A model generated the notes under the pieces. That model ran no database searches, was not told the DNA's origin, and saw only the letters and a program-made list of their open reading frames with translations. Made by a program: the position numbers and the translations under genes. Positions 27,348 through 35,449 of a stretch of 64,000 nt of DNA are shown piece by piece. This stretch comes from Paenibacillus sp. SZ31 (GTDB lineage Bacteria; Bacillota; Bacilli; Paenibacillales; Paenibacillaceae): contig NZ_JABBEA010000006.1 of the NCBI RefSeq assembly GCF_012912005.1, forward strand, positions 124,001 through 188,000. Direction: 5' to 3'. Position 1 is the stretch's first letter. Every line of letters begins with the position of its first letter.

Positions 27348-28031
27348 ATGAAGAAAAATATTCTTGCTACATTAACTGCGGGAGCTCTGCTCACGCTTTC
27401 TCTAAGAGCAGGTCCAATCCACGCTGCGCAGGCCCAATTCACGGATATTCAAGGTATTGCAGGAGCAGACAAAATTGAATCTCTCCATCAGGATGGATTC
27501 ATCAAAGGTGTGAGTGACAGCTTGTTCAAACCTGAACTGGAGTTAAATACCGCTCAAGGCATTCAACTGATTGCGGACGGACTGAATCTGAATCTGGACA
27601 CGATTCGTTTTATCAAAATGCCGGTACCAAGTGACTACTTCTCTGCTGTAAAAGATGGCGTATGGTACAGTGATGCATTTATCCGCGCGCAATATAATGG
27701 CATTCAGATCTCACAGGATATCGATCCGTCCAAACCGCTTACTCGTGAACAATTCACGTTGTTCCTGATGCAAGGCATCGAGGCCAAAGGCGGTCTGCCG
27801 ATGATCAATATCAAACCTGTGGACATTACCGACGAAAAGGAACTTACCCCAGAGTATCAAGGTGCCATTCAGCGTTCACTCGTTCTCAAAATCAATGAAC
27901 TGGATGCCGACGGAAACTTCAATCCCAAACAAACGATTACTCGCGCCGAAGCAGCAGTGATGATGTATAACGCAATCGAGTACATGGAATCGTTCCATGC
28001 ACCACAAATCCCGGAAACACCTGAGAAGTAA
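27348..28031 (+). CDS. S-layer homology domain protein
   Basis: A secreted protein of 227 residues. The signal peptide is MKKNILATLTAGALLTLSL and ends around IHAAQA. Two SLH domains fill the rest: FTDIQGIAGADKIESLHQDG, then FIKGVSDSLFKPELELNTAQ (about 29-85), and a C-terminal one with LELDADGNFNPKQ-type and TITRAEAAVMMYN segments (about 165-215). A middle, SLH-like region contains LTREQFTLFLMQGIEA. It has no enzymatic domain, so it is probably a small cell-wall-associated or accessory S-layer protein. The ribosome site (GTGAGG) is only moderate. It is a single gene followed by a strong hairpin. Confidence 0.85.
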   Translation: MKKNILATLTAGALLTLSLRAGPIHAAQAQFTDIQGIAGADKIESLHQDGFIKGVSDSLFKPELELNTAQGIQLIADGLNLNLDTIRFIKMPVPSDYFSAVKDGVWYSDAFIRAQYNGIQISQDIDPSKPLTREQFTLFLMQGIEAKGGLPMINIKPVDITDEKELTPEYQGAIQRSLVLKINELDADGNFNPKQTITRAEAAVMMYNAIEYMESFHAPQIPETPEK

Positions 28032-28125
28032 TCATTTCATGGTAGAAGCTAAGAACTCACTTGAGTGGTAATCCGATCGATTGGAGTCACCGTGAGTGGG
28101 CTTTTCTATACAACCCCAATATGCC

Positions 28126-28166
28126 AAACAGCCGCACCTTCCCTCAACAGGAAAGTGCGGCTGTTT
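28126..28166. terminator. Hairpin terminator between convergent genes
   Basis: AAACAGCCGCAC pairs perfectly with GTGCGGCTGTTT and TTCC with GGAA inside. T runs are short on both sides, but the position between two convergent genes supports termination. Confidence 0.7.
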
Positions 28167-28209
28167 GTATACCTATATCGCTGATGCAAGCATCAGATGT
28201 ACTTTTAAC

Positions 28210-28836
28210 TTAGAAAGAACCTTTAACAACAACCTCGGACAATGAGAAACGTCCTGACGGGTGAGCTGGCTGTGCAGCTTTACCTACAGTGATCAACAAC
28301 GTTGGCACGAAACGTGCAGGAATGTTGAATGTTTCGATCAGTTGTTGTGGATTGTATCCACCGATTGGGCAAGTGTCGTAACCCAGGGAACGTGCAGCAA
28401 GCATAATGTTCTGGGAAGCAAAGGATGCGTTACGGATCGCTTCATCGCGAGCTGTTTGCGCGCTTTGGTAAGCACCGTTGATCTGTCCAACCAATGCGTC
28501 ACGAATCTCAGCAGTCAATGCACCTGCTTCAACAGCTTGATCGTAGATTACCGTGTTACGGTTCGCTTCCAGATCACCAAGAACAGCAATCGTAACTGAA
28601 CTATCTGTGATTTGACTTTGGCCGTAAGCAACTGGCAACAATTTCGCTTTGTCTGCTTCGGATTCAATCACGAGGAATCTCCAGTGTTGCAGGTTCCATG
28701 AAGATGGTGCTTCAGAAGCCGCTGTCAAGATCGCATTCAGATCAGCCTCAGGCAATACAAAACCTTTTTCGTACTTTTTGACAGCATGGCGTTCGCTAAT
28801 GACGCGAAGTGTTTCATTTTTTTCAATGCCTGACAT
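28210..28836 (-). CDS. Nitroreductase family protein
   Basis: An FMN-dependent NAD(P)H oxidoreductase of 208 residues. Typical segments are SERHAVKKYEKG (phosphate/FMN-binding Arg near the N-terminus), LTAASEAPSSWNLQHWRFLV, NASFASQNIMLAARSLGYDT and CPIGGYNPQQLIETFNIP. Such enzymes reduce nitroaromatics or quinones. The open frame reaches 29034, but GGGGAG stands 8 bases before the ATG at 28836 and homology begins there. It follows the rrf2-type regulator on the same strand after 262 bases; control by that regulator is possible. Confidence 0.9.
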   Translation of the reverse strand: MSGIEKNETLRVISERHAVKKYEKGFVLPEADLNAILTAASEAPSSWNLQHWRFLVIESEADKAKLLPVAYGQSQITDSSVTIAVLGDLEANRNTVIYDQAVEAGALTAEIRDALVGQINGAYQSAQTARDEAIRNASFASQNIMLAARSLGYDTCPIGGYNPQQLIETFNIPARFVPTLLITVGKAAQPAHPSGRFSLSEVVVKGSF

Positions 28837-29098
28837 GTGTTCCACTCCCCAAACTCTTTTTTTGTTTGTTCTTCTTTTACGTTCGCAAGGCAATCTTGAA
28901 GTTAACTCCACCAAGTACTTACCTTCCGAAAATAACATCAGCGCAGACGATCTCTCCCCATCTGTGTTCACGTTATGCCCGGAATCGCCTGGAACCATCA
29001 ATTGATCTTTCACCGGAGCATACGCCCATGCCATAACCTGTCCACCCTGCCTGACTAAACCAAGGCCATATCATGAAGGACCATTGGTTGTGGAATCG

Positions 29099-29563
29099 TC
29101 AGGACTTCTCATTCGTAGGCAATCCATTCAACGACAAAGTGCATTCTTCCCCATGACCTATACGCTGCTTCACATCCTGTATAGATATACGATCAAAATA
29201 AGCGCTGAGCGCCTCTTCGCCTCCGTTATAAATGTTCCCCATCACATCCTGCATATTGGAAGATACCACGCACGATGAACCAGACTCCCCTGAGCACCAG
29301 TTCGGACCGAGCGAACCACCAGCTACCAGTCTGTACAATTCTCCAAGCTTGATCTCTTCACTTGGACGGCTAAGCAAGTACCCACCATGAGCACCTTCCT
29401 TGGTTGTCAGGTAACCATGCTTGCGCAGAACACTAAGTACCTTACGGACTCTGGCCGGGTGCGTACCCACACTTTGGGACAAATCCTCACTATTGGCCAT
29501 ACACTCATCTCTCATCGATAAAAAAACAAGACAATGCACCGCTATGGTAAATTCGCTGTTCAT
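29099..29563 (-). CDS. Rrf2 family transcriptional regulator
   Basis: A 154-residue winged-helix regulator. The DNA-binding part is clear: FTIAVHCLVFLS, MANSEDLSQSVGTHPARVRK, VLSVLRKHGYLTTKEGAHGG, YLLSRPSEEIKLGELYRLV. Two Cys residues (PNWCSGESGSSCVV) are spaced 9 apart where Fe-S or redox-sensing Rrf2 proteins have their Cys cluster, but the third is missing, so redox sensing through thiols is possible and an Fe-S cluster is uncertain. GGGAG precedes the ATG. The gene is driven by a perfect consensus promoter with an inverted repeat, which suggests autorepression. Confidence 0.87.
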   Translation of the reverse strand: MNSEFTIAVHCLVFLSMRDECMANSEDLSQSVGTHPARVRKVLSVLRKHGYLTTKEGAHGGYLLSRPSEEIKLGELYRLVAGGSLGPNWCSGESGSSCVVSSNMQDVMGNIYNGGEEALSAYFDRISIQDVKQRIGHGEECTLSLNGLPTNEKS

Positions 29564-29616
29564 AACTTACTCCCTTCCCGGTATACAACACCGATGAACT
29601 TCAACCCAAGGTAAGT

Positions 29617-29654
29617 ATAACTGTCATTATATGAATAACAGTTATGTTTGTCAA
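29617..29654 (-). promoter_or_regulatory. Consensus promoter with inverted-repeat operator for the rrf2-type gene
   Basis: Minus strand TTGACA (29654-29649), 17 bases, TATAAT (29631-29626): a perfect sigma-A promoter. The inverted repeat ATAACTGT-N13-ACAGTTAT (29617-29645) places one half in the spacer and one just downstream of the -10. Repression by the Rrf2 protein is the simplest explanation. Confidence 0.75.
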
Positions 29655-29768
29655 CTTTCACCCAAGCTGGAGACCAAACGTGATTTTTCCTGTTATACCA
29701 ATACTTACAGCTCTATATACAATCTGACCAGGATTCACATTCCATCTGCATTTTAATCTAAAAAGAAC

Positions 29769-29801
29769 AAAAAAGTGAGCCTTTCGCTAGGCGAAGGGCT
29801 C
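29769..29801 (-). terminator. Minus-strand terminator-like hairpin without an evident gene
   Basis: Minus strand GAGCCCTTCGC-CTA-GCGAAAGGCTC followed by ACTTTTTTG. No convincing gene lies upstream of it on that strand (29802-29990), only the promoter region of the MBL/TetR operon on the other strand. Confidence 0.55.
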
Positions 29802-29931
29802 CAATAAGATAGACATATGAAAGGGCTTACGTGATTATTATAATCGGTAATCTTCATTTTGAAAACGCTTTTTTTGTAAAGTGCATCATTATTTAAAATT
29901 TTTTTTATTGAAACAAAATAAACCATAGGTA

Positions 29932-29975
29932 TTGCTAAAACTAATGCCATTAGTTATTATACTAATATCATTAGT
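29932..29975 (+). promoter_or_regulatory. Promoter with two identical-type operators before the MBL/TetR operon
   Basis: Promoter TTGCTA (29932-29937), 17 bases, TATTAT (29955-29960). Two 15-bp palindromes of the form ACTAAT-N3-ATTAGT lie at 29940-29954 (in the spacer) and 29961-29975 (directly after the -10). Their centres are 21 bp apart, two helical turns. The TetR protein encoded as second gene of the operon is the likely binder. Confidence 0.75.
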
Positions 29976-29993
29976 TTTAAGGAGGATTTATCG

Positions 29994-30725
29994 ATGCGTA
30001 TTACCCGAGAGTTTGATGTCGTTCAAGTTACATTCCTTCCCAAGCTCTTCCCTGTGAACGTGTATCTTGTTGAAGAGGAAGATGGATTAACCCTGATTGA
30101 TGCCGGAATGCCGTTCAGTCTTAAGGGGATTTTGGCAACTGCCCTTTCCCTTGGCAAACCCATTACCAAAATGATTCTGACTCACGCGCATAGCGACCAT
30201 ATTGGTGCACTGGATAGCCTCAAGGAGGCGTTGCCCCAAGCGGAGTTCTTCATCTCCAGACGGGATGCCCGGCTATTGGCGGGAGATACCTCTCTGCTTC
30301 CAAGTGAGCCACAGACCCCGGTACGCGGCGGCGTGCCCAAACCCAAAGCGGTGCGTACCCAGCCGGACCACTTGCTGGATGACGGTGACCAGATTGGATC
30401 ACTGGTCGCCATTGCCTCACCAGGCCATACGCCAGGGCACATGGCCTTCATGGATACGCGCAGCCGCGTGCTTATCGCTGGCGATGCGTACCAGCTGCAA
30501 GGCGGCCTCGCTGTATCCGGCCGCGTGCGCCCGCTCTTCCCGTTCCCCGCGCTGGCGACGTGGAACCGCGAAGCGGCTCTGGCCAGCGCGAAGCGCCTGG
30601 CGGAGCTGGAACCGTCCGTGCTGGCTGTAGGCCACGGACGGATGCTGCGCCAGCCCGCGGCCGCCATGCGCGCGGCAGCCGCTGATGCACAGCAGCGGCT
30701 TGGTCTTGCCGGGGGGCAACGATGA
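29994..30725 (+). CDS. MBL-fold metallo-hydrolase
   Basis: A 243-residue metallo-beta-lactamase fold hydrolase. The metal-binding motif HAHSDH is in ILTHAHSDHIGALDSL; the further ligands are in SPGHTPGHMAFMD and LIAGDAYQ, and the last His in AVGHGRML. It begins MRITREFDVVQVTFLPKLFP and has no signal peptide. The substrate is not predictable. AAGGAGG precedes the ATG by 8 bases. Its stop overlaps the start of a TetR gene by four bases (ATGA), so the two are translationally coupled. The second half of the gene is markedly richer in G+C than its neighbours. Confidence 0.9.
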   Translation: MRITREFDVVQVTFLPKLFPVNVYLVEEEDGLTLIDAGMPFSLKGILATALSLGKPITKMILTHAHSDHIGALDSLKEALPQAEFFISRRDARLLAGDTSLLPSEPQTPVRGGVPKPKAVRTQPDHLLDDGDQIGSLVAIASPGHTPGHMAFMDTRSRVLIAGDAYQLQGGLAVSGRVRPLFPFPALATWNREAALASAKRLAELEPSVLAVGHGRMLRQPAAAMRAAAADAQQRLGLAGGQR

Positions 30726-31294
30726 GCCCCCGGCAAGGGCTGGATCGCGGCGCTCTGCTTAGCGCCGCCACCCAGCTTGCTGACAGCGACGGCTTTCAGG
30801 CGCTGACACTGGCCGCGTTGGCCCAGCGGCTGGATGTGCGCTCACCGTCGCTCTATAACCACATCAGCGGACTGCCCGGGCTTCGCCAGGATATGGCGCT
30901 GATGTCCGTACAACAGCTTAGCCACGCATTAACTGCGGCTATCGCTGACCGCACTGGCGATGATGCCATTCAGGCCATCGCCGCGGCATACATTGGCTTC
31001 GTCCGCGAGCACCCCGGGCTCTACGAAGCCTCATTTCATGCCCCGGACCGCGAAGAGCCACAGCTCGCCGCGGCCAGCACAGCCACGCTGGAGTTGCTGC
31101 TGCACAGCTTGCAGCCCTACCCACTAACCGAAGCGGAAGCATTGCATGCCGTTCGTGGTTTGCGCAGCCTCTGCCATGGATTTGCCTCTATAGAGGCACA
31201 AGGCGGCTTCGGCATGGACTTTGATCCGGACGAAAGTCTACGTCTGACCGTATCCGCATTCCTGCACGGACTCCGGCATCTTCACGGAAACTAG
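30722..31294 (+). CDS. TetR/AcrR family regulator with WHG-type C-terminal domain
   Basis: A 190-residue repressor. The TetR helix-turn-helix is in LSAATQLADSDGFQALTLAA and LAQRLDVRSPSLYNHISGLP; the C-terminal ligand domain contains the GFVREHPGLYEASFHAPDRE and VRGLRSLCHGFASIEAQGGF segments typical of the TetR_C_33/WHG group. It starts inside the stop codon of the MBL gene and should control that operon through the two palindromes at 29940-29975. Its inducer is probably the MBL substrate or a related compound (inference). G+C is high across the gene. Confidence 0.88.
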   Translation: MSPRQGLDRGALLSAATQLADSDGFQALTLAALAQRLDVRSPSLYNHISGLPGLRQDMALMSVQQLSHALTAAIADRTGDDAIQAIAAAYIGFVREHPGLYEASFHAPDREEPQLAAASTATLELLLHSLQPYPLTEAEALHAVRGLRSLCHGFASIEAQGGFGMDFDPDESLRLTVSAFLHGLRHLHGN

Positions 31295-31314
31295 TAACCA
31301 TGCATTACATCACG

Positions 31315-31347
31315 AAAAAGGACTGCAGATCCGCTGCAGTCCTTTTT
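31315..31347. terminator. Bidirectional Rho-independent terminator
   Basis: AAAAAGGACTGCAG-ATCCG-CTGCAGTCCTTTTT: a perfect 14-bp stem with T runs on both strands, between convergent genes. Confidence 0.92.
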
Positions 31348-31469
31348 ACGTTGTCGTGTAATGGTACATCCCATCTACGCGCTTCTCTACTATGTACATC
31401 TCCCGTTCCTCACTCCAGTAGAACGGACTTTCGCTGTCTACTCTCCAGCCGAACGTTTTTATAACCATT

Positions 31470-32600
31470 CTACGGCCATTGCTGCCGACTTTCCTGCACT
31501 TCCTCTAAAATATGCTTCATCACTGGCACGTACACCTTCCAGTAGAACATGTCAGGAATCTCTTTCTGATCCGGCGTAAGCTTGGAGCGGACGACTTCCC
31601 ATCCCCTAATTCGGCGCCAAAATGAATAATGCTTCATCTCTCCGAATGATCCTGCCATGTAATACGACCGGTTATAGTCGTCGTACTGGACCAATGCAGC
31701 AAATTCCGCGGGAATTCCTGCATCCACCAGCTTCTGTTCACCTGTCTCCGTCAGATCCGTCCTATACCAGGCCAGTATGGAACTCTTCTGTTGCGGCACA
31801 ATGATATCGAACCAGCCACTGTAATGAATATCCTGGGTTATGCCGCACCACTCCTTGCCTTCCTGTGTGAAAGCAACCTGTATCTTGCCTGTCTTCACAT
31901 CCGAACCTTTCTCCAGCACCATGACCTGTCCATCCATATGTACCAGCAGCATACCAGCGCCGCGATAAGGCCATTTCTTCTTCTCCCGCTGCTCATAGTT
32001 CGTGCGAACCCAACGGGGTACTTCTTCTATACTTTGCAGATTAGATACCGATTTCCCCTGCCATCCACTGCTATTCACGCCCAAGATGGGGTATAGCTGC
32101 TCCCTTGTCATCTTGGAAGCCGTATTCGCCAATGCACTGTATTCGGCAACAATCGTTACGCCTTTATAAGCAGCCTCGCGAATTTTCTGCACATCATAGA
32201 TCGTTAAGCCTTCATAGATTCCATCTTGTCTACGTTCATTCTTGGATGTAGACAGACTACTCCGATTCGCTGTCAGATAGATCAGATCCGTGTCCGTCAC
32301 CTCATCAGGCATTAATCGTTTCATCTGAGGAAGGCCGTCCTGAAGATCATAGCCGTAATAATCCTCTTCATAGGAATAGTGTTCCCCGGTTTGCTGTACG
32401 ATCTTTTGCTGATTCAGCAGCCAGACCAATCCCTTGTGTCCCTGGTAGGACTCGTCCGGTCTGCTCTTGTCAATAATCATGATGTTAAGCGGAACCGGGG
32501 CCTGAGATTGCCACATAATCCAGGGGACAACCAGCACCACCGATACCACTGTAAAACAAGCCAGCGTCCACATCGTAGCTGGCCTGTAACTTTTTTTCAT
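31470..32600 (-). CDS. Membrane-anchored protein of unknown function in the GT2/HEAT cluster
   Basis: Not recognised with certainty. The 376-residue product has one N-terminal membrane anchor (MWTLACFTVVSVVLVVPWIM) and an external domain. Its layout (NIMIIDKSRPDESYQGHKGL, VWLLNQQKIV, then TDTDLIYLTANRSSLS, IYDVQKIREAAYKGVTIVAE and LYPILGVNSSGWQGKSVSNL) resembles a class I glutamine-amidotransferase-like or DUF4350-like alpha/beta fold without an obvious catalytic Cys. CAAGGAGG precedes the ATG. It lies 54 bases downstream of the glycosyltransferase gene and probably belongs to the same operon, so a role in exopolysaccharide or wall-polymer handling is likely but unproved. Confidence 0.65.
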   Translation of the reverse strand: MKKSYRPATMWTLACFTVVSVVLVVPWIMWQSQAPVPLNIMIIDKSRPDESYQGHKGLVWLLNQQKIVQQTGEHYSYEEDYYGYDLQDGLPQMKRLMPDEVTDTDLIYLTANRSSLSTSKNERRQDGIYEGLTIYDVQKIREAAYKGVTIVAEYSALANTASKMTREQLYPILGVNSSGWQGKSVSNLQSIEEVPRWVRTNYEQREKKKWPYRGAGMLLVHMDGQVMVLEKGSDVKTGKIQVAFTQEGKEWCGITQDIHYSGWFDIIVPQQKSSILAWYRTDLTETGEQKLVDAGIPAEFAALVQYDDYNRSYYMAGSFGEMKHYSFWRRIRGWEVVRSKLTPDQKEIPDMFYWKVYVPVMKHILEEVQESRQQWP

Positions 32601-32654
32601 GAAACGTATTCCTCCTTGCTCTGTTCCAAGGCATTGCCAGGATTGATCGGTAGA

Positions 32655-34097
32655 TTACCCTAATCCATGTCTGCTGTCCTTTTCCTCTGCCTTCCTCAAT
32701 CCCATCGCCTGCAACATTCCATATATACGGGATATATTATTCAGCGGTCTGAACCAGAACGTCTCCGTACATGCATACAACAGCAGACGTGTTACCTCTC
32801 GGGACGTATATGCCTTGCGTGAGCACCATATTTCGAACATCACCGCACCCGCGGACAACAGGGAACCATAAAGTATCAGCAGCAACGCGAGAATGATGCA
32901 TAGATTAATATCCACCAGCTGTAGCCCTATGCCTGCAATGAACAGCACGATCGCTCCCAGTTCTAACACCGGCCCCAACAATTCGATCAAAATAAAATAA
33001 GGGATGGATACCATCCCCATCCAACCATAGGCCGGATTGAAGATCATGCTCCGCTGAGTCCATAGACTGCTTGCAAGCTGCATATGCCAACCGGTACGCT
33101 GTCTGCACAGCTGACGCCATGTGCCGGGTACCTCTATCCTGCAGATCGGATCAGGAATATATATAATACGCCCCCGTTGCCGGATCTGCTTCATATGTTT
33201 TTGTAACCGCATCACCAGTTCCATGTGAGCGACCTGGTCATCTCGCTTGTATCCTCCAACTTCCAACACCCGGTTCTTTTTGAATACACCGAATACTTCG
33301 GATGTAAATAAAAGCACATTAATATTGTACCGAACAAGTCCCACGCCGCTAATCAGAAAAGCACGCACGTATTCAATGGTCTGCATTACAAACAACGTAC
33401 TGCCCGTCCGTCTTGTGCTGTTGTCGGCTGAGTTCGTCAGATTCGTATTTCCGGGGGCCATGAGATCCACTCGTCCACTGCAAGCCATGACCTCTTCTCC
33501 CGGAAGAGCATCCATAACGGGTTTCATGATCTTCACCAATGCATCCCGTTCCAGAATTGTACGGGGGCCAACGGAGGCGATGTAGGGATACTGCGAGATA
33601 TTCAATCCTACATTCAGGGAGTCCATTCGTCCTCCATACGCCTTGTCGATCACAATCAGACGATGATGCAACCTGGATTGGTAGACACCATTAATCTGAC
33701 CTGTCTCCTGACCAAGTCCCGAATAATGAACTTTACTTTGAATGGGCATCAGATCATAGGTTTCCTTTAGACGCCGCATGGTCCCATCCTCTGACCCATC
33801 ATTAATGATAATGACTTCATAGCGTGCATACTGAATATCCAGCAGACAGCTAATTCGCTGTACGATCGTATCCTCGCTATTCCGCACGGGAACAAGCAGG
33901 GAGACCGCCGGAGCCAGTTCCTCATCTAACATCTCATGATATTGCAGCGGGTCCAGATCCCTCCTGCGGATCAATGTCCGAGCGGCGGCGGCAACCAGTA
34001 CACTGCACATCACAATCGCCAGCACTAGATAAATAAACATCCCCTCATAACACGCCAAAACAAACCCCCGCAGCATCTCAATCCATCTCTCGTCCAT
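32655..34097 (-). CDS. GT2-type glycosyltransferase with degenerate catalytic motifs
   Basis: A 480-residue membrane protein with the layout of processive GT2 synthases (IcaA/BcsA-like): one N-terminal membrane segment (about 20-42), a GT-A domain (about 60-320) and three or four C-terminal membrane segments. The nucleotide motif VIIINDGSEDGT (Asp100) is intact. The second metal motif, normally DAD in this position, reads GPR (177-179, in SVGPRTILERDAL). The catalytic TED/GED motif reads VAH (289-291, in QVAHMELVMRL). The product motif QxxRW survives only as QRTGW (333-337). The enzyme is therefore probably inactive or altered. It overlaps the HEAT gene by 20 bases. GGAAAGGA precedes the ATG. 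Confidence 0.85.
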   Translation of the reverse strand: MDERWIEMLRGFVLACYEGMFIYLVLAIVMCSVLVAAAARTLIRRRDLDPLQYHEMLDEELAPAVSLLVPVRNSEDTIVQRISCLLDIQYARYEVIIINDGSEDGTMRRLKETYDLMPIQSKVHYSGLGQETGQINGVYQSRLHHRLIVIDKAYGGRMDSLNVGLNISQYPYIASVGPRTILERDALVKIMKPVMDALPGEEVMACSGRVDLMAPGNTNLTNSADNSTRRTGSTLFVMQTIEYVRAFLISGVGLVRYNINVLLFTSEVFGVFKKNRVLEVGGYKRDDQVAHMELVMRLQKHMKQIRQRGRIIYIPDPICRIEVPGTWRQLCRQRTGWHMQLASSLWTQRSMIFNPAYGWMGMVSIPYFILIELLGPVLELGAIVLFIAGIGLQLVDINLCIILALLLILYGSLLSAGAVMFEIWCSRKAYTSREVTRLLLYACTETFWFRPLNNISRIYGMLQAMGLRKAEEKDSRHGLG

Positions 34098-35232
34098 ACT
34101 GCATCCTTTCCAGCGTTTCTTCCGCTATCTGCCTTGCATATTTATCCGGATGATTAACAGCCGTATCCCGAAGTTCTTCAAGTCCCTGTTCGTACCGGGC
34201 AAGGGAGTTCGCCGCTTCCTGCCTGATCTGAAAGGAAGGATCACCCATCATCATCTTCAGACGAGGGATAAAAGCATCCGCATGAACAGTTCCCATGAGC
34301 TGGGTCACGGTTAGTCGTTCAGCACGTTGCCTTTCCTCACCATGTTCGTTCCATACCAACAATAGCCCCTTCAACAAATCTTCACGACGCCTACCCACAT
34401 ACGCCAGTGCCTGATAAGAGCAAGTACGTAGTTTCCCATCGTCTCCTAGAATGAGCTTCTCCAGTAGAGCAACAGCGCCCTCCGTCTGATCATCCCGAAT
34501 ACGAATGGCATGGATGATATTAGACTGGACCTGGTAAGGTACATCTTTGAAATGATCCTTTAGACGAGTCCAGGATGAATCGGTAAGCAACAGTAAGATC
34601 TGAAGATACTGTGAATCGGACAATACATATTGCTCACGCATTAATTCCTTCACGATTCTGAAATAACCGGTTCTGGCATATATGCGCAAAATGATAAAGC
34701 GTTCAAGTAGCGTACATGATCTAACCCGCAGCATATCCTCTAATCTGGGCAGAAGCTCCATCATATGAAACTGTTCAATATATAATAGTGTGTTAACCCG
34801 TTCGCTCCACTTTCCCGTCTTCAGTACCGACCGATATGAACCTCCAAAGACTTGCCAGGATAACAGGCGAATCCGTAAGATCTCGTGCTCTTCCGGGCCT
34901 TGAGCGAGCCGTTGCAATAATAACTGCTGCAACACGCTTTGTTGATCTCCACTCATATTCGATAATTCTACGCTAATTTCCCCTTGGTCAAGGTACCGCT
35001 GTAAAACCGAGCCTTCTGCAAGTAAATCCTGAACCAGCGCTGTCTTAACCTTTTCCCTACGTCTGCTGCTATATTTCGTCCATAAGATATAACCGTAGAT
35101 AACTAGCAAAAGAAACAGTACACTTGCACAGATCAGGCTGACCACATGTACTAACCAATCGGTATTACTGGCAAGCCAACCTGTACGATGTGAGCCGATG
35201 AGCTTAATGTACATCCATTTTTGTCCAATCAT
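34078..35232 (-). CDS. HEAT-repeat membrane protein
   Basis: A 384-residue protein with one N-terminal membrane segment (WLVHVVSLICASVLFLLLVI) and a long cytoplasmic helical part. The HEAT/PBS-type repeats are clearest near the C-terminus: LRTCSYQALAYVGRRREDLL, FIPRLKMMMGDPSFQIRQEA and LARYEQGLEELRDTAVNHPD. Such repeats make protein-protein contacts; next to a GT2 gene with which it overlaps by 20 bases, the natural partner is that membrane protein. The open frame extends to 35277, but GGGGA precedes the ATG at 35232. It is the first gene of the cluster. Confidence 0.8.
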   Translation of the reverse strand: MIGQKWMYIKLIGSHRTGWLASNTDWLVHVVSLICASVLFLLLVIYGYILWTKYSSRRREKVKTALVQDLLAEGSVLQRYLDQGEISVELSNMSGDQQSVLQQLLLQRLAQGPEEHEILRIRLLSWQVFGGSYRSVLKTGKWSERVNTLLYIEQFHMMELLPRLEDMLRVRSCTLLERFIILRIYARTGYFRIVKELMREQYVLSDSQYLQILLLLTDSSWTRLKDHFKDVPYQVQSNIIHAIRIRDDQTEGAVALLEKLILGDDGKLRTCSYQALAYVGRRREDLLKGLLLVWNEHGEERQRAERLTVTQLMGTVHADAFIPRLKMMMGDPSFQIRQEAANSLARYEQGLEELRDTAVNHPDKYARQIAEETLERMQYGREMD

Positions 35233-35449
35233 TGCATGATTTCCCCTTAATCGAATAAACGGCCTTACAACGGGCACAATAATACAAAATTTTCAAATAC
35301 ACCCTGTGAATACATATCGGGTATATGATACACTAAGCTTTCTATCGGCTATATGCGTTTGTGATATAATAGGAACTGAAAATTCCGGCAATTCGTACTG
35401 GGTTCCGGATCTCCGGATAACATATTATTCCAGAAAGAGGGAGTTCTAC

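Noticed and set aside
29753..29950. Minus-strand frame of 65 codons before the MBL gene
   Set aside because: It has no ribosome site, runs through the terminator hairpin and has no recognisable features; I kept only the hairpin.
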